Source of the DNA: Lentisphaerota bacterium
GTDB taxonomy: Bacteria > Verrucomicrobiota > Lentisphaeria > Victivallales > Victivallaceae
Direction: 5' to 3'
DNA length: 42,868 nt
Assembly (NCBI GenBank): GCA_015061745.1
Contig: SUWB01000027.1
Coordinates: 1 to 42,868 of the forward strand
The notes beneath the pieces are model-generated. The model was given only the letters and a program-made list of their open reading frames with translations. It made no database searches and was not told the DNA's origin. This document shows, piece after piece, positions 40,133-42,868 of this stretch (position 1 is its first letter; each line of letters starts with the position of its first letter). A program made the translations under genes and the position numbers.

Positions 40133-42412
40133 TCAGTTATTATCCTTATTCCGCAGAGCGACGCGGCGGATCTTACCGTTAACGGTCTTTGGCAGTTCAC
40201 TCATAAACTCCACGATCCGGGGATATTTGTAGGGAGCAGTATGGGTTTTGACATACTCCTGTATCTCTTTTTTCAGTTCTTCGCTGCCGACTTTATCTTT
40301 GACCAGCACGATACTTGCTTTAATGACTTTTCCCCGGACTTCATCGGGGACGCCGGTCACGGCACATTCCAGCACATAAGGAAGTTCCATAATAACGCTT
40401 TCGACCTCAAAGGGTCCCACCCGGTATCCGGAAGTTTTGATAATATCGTCAGCCCTTCCCACATACCAGAAGTACCCGTCTTCATCCATCCAGGCCTGAT
40501 CGCCGGTGTGATAAAAACCATCGTGCCAGACTTTGCGGGTATCTTCTGCATTGTCCACATACTGATCAAAAAGTCCCATAGGATGAGAATGCTGTTCAGC
40601 TTTTATACATATTTCCCCGGTATCGCCCACAGCGACCGGCTTGCCCTCAGAATCAAGCAGTACGACTTCATATTGAGGATTGGCTTTGCCCATACTTCCG
40701 GGTTTGGGAGCAACATCGGCCAGCGTGGCGATAGAAAGAGCAGTTTCCGTCTGTCCGAAACCTTCATAGGGCAACAACCCGGAAACCCGGGCAAAGGATT
40801 CGCTCACCTCAGGCGGCATAGCTTCTCCGGCAGTGGTAACGTGCTGCAAGGTGGAAAAATCATACTGAGTCAAATCCTCTTTCACCAGAAAACGGAAGAT
40901 CGTCGGCGGTGCACAGAAAGTTGTGATCCCGTACTGTTTGAACATAGGCAGCAGATCGGCCGCGTGAAAACGATCAAAGTCATAGGTAAAGACCGCCGCT
41001 TCACAGAGCCACTGACCGTAGATCTTGCCCCAGAGGGCTTTTCCCCATCCGGTGTCAGCGACGGTGAAGTGGATTCCGTTGGGATCGACTTTGTGCCAGT
41101 GCCGTGCGGTCATAATATGTCCGAGGGGATAGGTATGGTCGTGTTCCACCATCTTGGGATATCCGGTGGTGCCGGAACTGAAAAAGATCAACAGGGGATC
41201 GGAAGATTTCAGATCCTCGGGGCGGGCAAATTTGGCCGGGAAATTACCATACATAGCATCATAATTCATCCAGCCGGAGCGTTCACCGTTGACCACGAGT
41301 TTCCACTTGAGAGAAGGGGTTTTATCAGCCACAGAATCGACAGCGTCGCACACGCCGTCTCCTGCGGTACAGACCACACATTTCACCTGAGCTTTGTTGA
41401 TCCGGTATTCGATATCGTGTCCGAGGAGCTGAACGGGGGCGGGGATAACGACAGCTCCGAGTTTATGCAGAGCGTTCAGGAGATACCAGAACTGATAATG
41501 CCGGCGGACAATAAGCATAACTCTGTCCCCCTTGCGGATTCCCAGAGAATAAAACAAATTGGCCGTTTTTGAAGAATTTTCGGAAATATCCCTGAAGGTC
41601 AGATCCTTGCATTCTTTCGTATTGGAAACCCAGCGCATAGCAAGTTTATCCGGACTTTTTTCCGCAAGACGATCCAGGACATCAAAGGCGAAGTTGAAGT
41701 TTTCCGGCACATTGAATTCAACTTTACAAAGTTTGCCCTCATTATCCCATACTTCCTTCATATATTTCTGATAGAGCAAAGAATCATTTTTGGGGCCGTT
41801 TTGTTCACTTCCGGTGGGTTTAACGGCGAAATTTTCCGGTTCGTTTTCTTCTGTATTGGTGTGCATAACAATAGAAAGGAACTTGCAGTTCGCCCCGCCG
41901 ACAGCCGTCAGAGCGTGAGCAGAGCGTCCGTCAAAGTATATGGTATCGCCGGTGTTGAGCACTTCTTCTTTGTCTTTCAGGACGATCAGCAGAGAACCTT
42001 CCAGGATCAGGATAAATTCCTGTCCTGAGTGGGTTGAAAACTTCAATTCCGGCTTTTCCCCCTCATAGGGAGCTGTAATGACAAAAGGTTCTCCCACCCG
42101 GTTTTTCATATGGATTGCCTGATGTAAATATGAAAATCCCGGTCTGCGGGCGAGAGAAAACCCTTCGCCGCAGCGTGTAATGGTATAGGAGTTGAGATTT
42201 GAAGTTTCGCCGCTCAAGACGGAAGAAATTTCAATATTGAAAATCTCGGCCAGCTTATAAAAGAATGAAAAAGGAGCTTCTGCGCTGCCATTTTCATAGG
42301 AAATATATTCAGCCGGTTCAATACCGAGAGCGGATGCCATCTGTTCGACTGAATAGTTTGCTTCTGTACGGATTCCCTGAACCCGTGTTCCGATTTGTTT
42401 GAGATTTTCCAT
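40133..42412 (-). CDS. Fusion of HTH (XRE), cupin and AMP-forming acyl-CoA synthetase
   Basis: 759 residues from the ATG at 42412 (MENLKQIGTRVQGIRTE); the in-frame ATG at 42475 adds 21 residues unlike the family, and AAGG precedes 42412. Residues about 4-62 are an XRE helix-turn-helix (YSVEQMASALGI). Residues about 122-183 are a cupin (HSGQEFILILEGSLLIV, LNTGDTIYFDGRSAHAL). From about 245 an AMP-binding domain has SSGTTGYPK (412-420), YEGFGQTE and YHTGDQAW, and the C-terminal domain has catalytic Lys747 in TVNGKIRR. HTH-cupin proteins are ligand-sensing regulators; acyl-CoA synthetases activate carboxylates. The fusion suggests an enzyme that also regulates, or a regulator sensing acyl-adenylate or its acid. 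The substrate is unknown, of acetyl/medium-chain type. Confidence 0.88.
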   Translation of the reverse strand: MENLKQIGTRVQGIRTEANYSVEQMASALGIEPAEYISYENGSAEAPFSFFYKLAEIFNIEISSVLSGETSNLNSYTITRCGEGFSLARRPGFSYLHQAIHMKNRVGEPFVITAPYEGEKPELKFSTHSGQEFILILEGSLLIVLKDKEEVLNTGDTIYFDGRSAHALTAVGGANCKFLSIVMHTNTEENEPENFAVKPTGSEQNGPKNDSLLYQKYMKEVWDNEGKLCKVEFNVPENFNFAFDVLDRLAEKSPDKLAMRWVSNTKECKDLTFRDISENSSKTANLFYSLGIRKGDRVMLIVRRHYQFWYLLNALHKLGAVVIPAPVQLLGHDIEYRINKAQVKCVVCTAGDGVCDAVDSVADKTPSLKWKLVVNGERSGWMNYDAMYGNFPAKFARPEDLKSSDPLLIFFSSGTTGYPKMVEHDHTYPLGHIMTARHWHKVDPNGIHFTVADTGWGKALWGKIYGQWLCEAAVFTYDFDRFHAADLLPMFKQYGITTFCAPPTIFRFLVKEDLTQYDFSTLQHVTTAGEAMPPEVSESFARVSGLLPYEGFGQTETALSIATLADVAPKPGSMGKANPQYEVVLLDSEGKPVAVGDTGEICIKAEQHSHPMGLFDQYVDNAEDTRKVWHDGFYHTGDQAWMDEDGYFWYVGRADDIIKTSGYRVGPFEVESVIMELPYVLECAVTGVPDEVRGKVIKASIVLVKDKVGSEELKKEIQEYVKTHTAPYKYPRIVEFMSELPKTVNGKIRRVALRNKDNN

Positions 42413-42486
42413 TTTATCGCCTTTTTCGTTTATTTTCCACACGAACAGGCGGGGAGGAACCTCAGGATGTTTCATTTGACATCCCG

Positions 42487-42531
42487 TAAGACCACCCGCA
42501 AGCCGTGTAATATTGGTTGCGTGTGGTCTTA
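42487..42531. promoter_or_regulatory. 15-bp inverted repeat in the leader of the ligase fusion
   Basis: Arms 42487-42501 and 42517-42531 match in 14 of 15 positions (AAGACCACxCGCAA core), loop 15 bases. It lies 75 bp before the ATG and downstream of the promoter. It could be an operator for the protein's own HTH or an RNA hairpin; no T-run follows. Confidence 0.5.
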
Positions 42532-42639
42532 AATAATAATGCTGCTAATTCGGCAAAAGTTGGTAATTCGGGCAAAAGCATAGCTGTCTGCAATAATGCT
42601 TGCAGACTTGAAAAAAGCTGTTGTTTTGCCTTGTTTCAT
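42529..42639 (-). CDS. Possible 36-residue leader peptide with three terminal Ile codons
   Basis: ATG at 42639 with AGGA seven bases upstream, TAA at 42529-42531. The product starts MKQGKTTAFF and ends with Ser-Ser-Ile-Ile-Ile. It lies inside the transcript predicted from the promoter at 42679-42707, and its stop codon falls in the right arm of the inverted repeat. The arrangement recalls amino-acid leader peptides, but the hairpin lacks a terminator T-run. No similarity recognised. Confidence 0.35.
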   Translation of the reverse strand: MKQGKTTAFFKSASIIADSYAFARITNFCRISSIII

Positions 42640-42678
42640 TGTTTGATCCTGTAAAAAATAACGCCGAATTTTGCTTTT

Positions 42679-42707
42679 AATATAATCTTTATTTTTCAAC
42701 TTTTCAA
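42679..42707 (-). promoter_or_regulatory. Promoter TTGAAA-17-TATATT for the ligase fusion
   Basis: On the minus strand TTGAAA (42702-42707) and TATATT (42679-42684), spacer 17 bp. The predicted start near 42672 gives a leader of about 260 bases before the ATG at 42412. Confidence 0.65.
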
Positions 42708-42755
42708 GCAATTTTTATAAAAAAAATCAAAAAAATGTCAACTGACGATTGTAAA

Positions 42756-42831
42756 AGTAAACGCACGCTCTTTTTGAGATCAGTGTGCGTTTACTATGAC
42801 AAACAATAATTGTGCATTTAGTCTGACAAAT
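42756..42831. repeat. Inverted and direct repeats at the right edge, possible transposon end
   Basis: AGTAAACGCAC (42756-42766) and GTGCGTTTACT (42785-42795) are perfect 11-bp inverted arms. A unit of form TGTGC-N-TTTA-N-T-N-TGACAAA occurs at 42784-42804 and again, imperfectly, at 42811-42831, a 27-bp period. Repeated units with TGACA near an end resemble IS21-family termini. No transposase is in the window. Confidence 0.45.
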
Positions 42832-42868
42832 TGAAATATTGGTTATAGATGTGCTATCATAAAAGTCA

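Larger units (their letters stand above)
42413..42868. other. Leader and upstream region of the ligase fusion, with repeats at the right edge
   Basis: These 456 bases hold the promoter at 42679-42707, a possible 36-residue leader frame, an inverted repeat at 42487-42531, and a separate cluster of repeats from about 42736 to the edge. No ordinary gene is seen. Confidence 0.5.

Noticed and set aside
42413-42475. 21-residue N-terminal extension of the HTH-cupin-ligase fusion
   Set aside because: The extra residues are not HTH-like, and AAGG sits correctly before the ATG at 42412.

Overview
The window looks like a chromosomal segment of a gut-type Lentisphaerota (Victivallis-like) bacterium. This is inferred from gene content, not from a marker gene. 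It has an H-X9-DG pseudopilin, two secreted DUF4838 (GH20-like) proteins with CxCxxC motifs, a GH29 fucosidase, fucose mutarotase, Gfo/Idh/MocA dehydrogenase, sugar-phosphate isomerase families and an enormous beta-helix adhesin-like protein. No rRNA, tRNA or CRISPR array was seen.

Layout. 1-11026 (-): one open frame of at least 3675 codons encoding a giant beta-strand-repeat surface protein, still open at the left edge; an FG-GAP-like segment is just visible there. 11027-11771: gene-free DNA with short repeats. 11772-13845 (-): isomerase then dehydrogenase, the latter with a Lys/Ala/Pro tail. 14031-15773 (+): NhaC-type antiporter and FucU. 15878-21019 (+): an H-X9-DG pseudopilin whose leader is interrupted by a 10-bp tandem repeat and a hairpin array, then two secreted carbohydrate-active candidates. 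21099-24833 (-): a tandem AAA+ ATPase behind a consensus sigma-54 promoter, followed by a sigma-54 activator with an unfamiliar N-terminal domain; this is the best candidate for an undescribed regulated system. 25040-27073 (-): serine beta-lactamase-fold hydrolase and amidohydrolase. 27256-30189 (-): large DUF4838 protein. 30407-32338 (+): isomerase and DUF362/ferredoxin protein. 32389-36247 (-): Prc-type protease, GGQ release-factor-like protein, GH29 fucosidase. 36512-39641 (-): ilvB-ilvN-ilvA. 39969-42412 (-): an HTH-cupin-acyl-CoA ligase fusion and a 43-residue membrane protein. 42413-42868: a long leader with a possible upstream peptide and, at the right edge, repeats resembling a transposon end.

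Working together: secreted glycan-active candidates (DUF4838, GH candidate) and cytoplasmic GH29, FucU, isomerases and dehydrogenase suit a host- or algal-glycan degrader using fucose-containing sugars. The ilv genes supply branched-chain amino acids. Vegetative promoters share an unusually uniform form, TTGAAA/TTGACA/TTGTTT, a 16-17 bp spacer, then TATATT.

Everything here was read by eye. Family names rest on motif recognition, and no database search was run.
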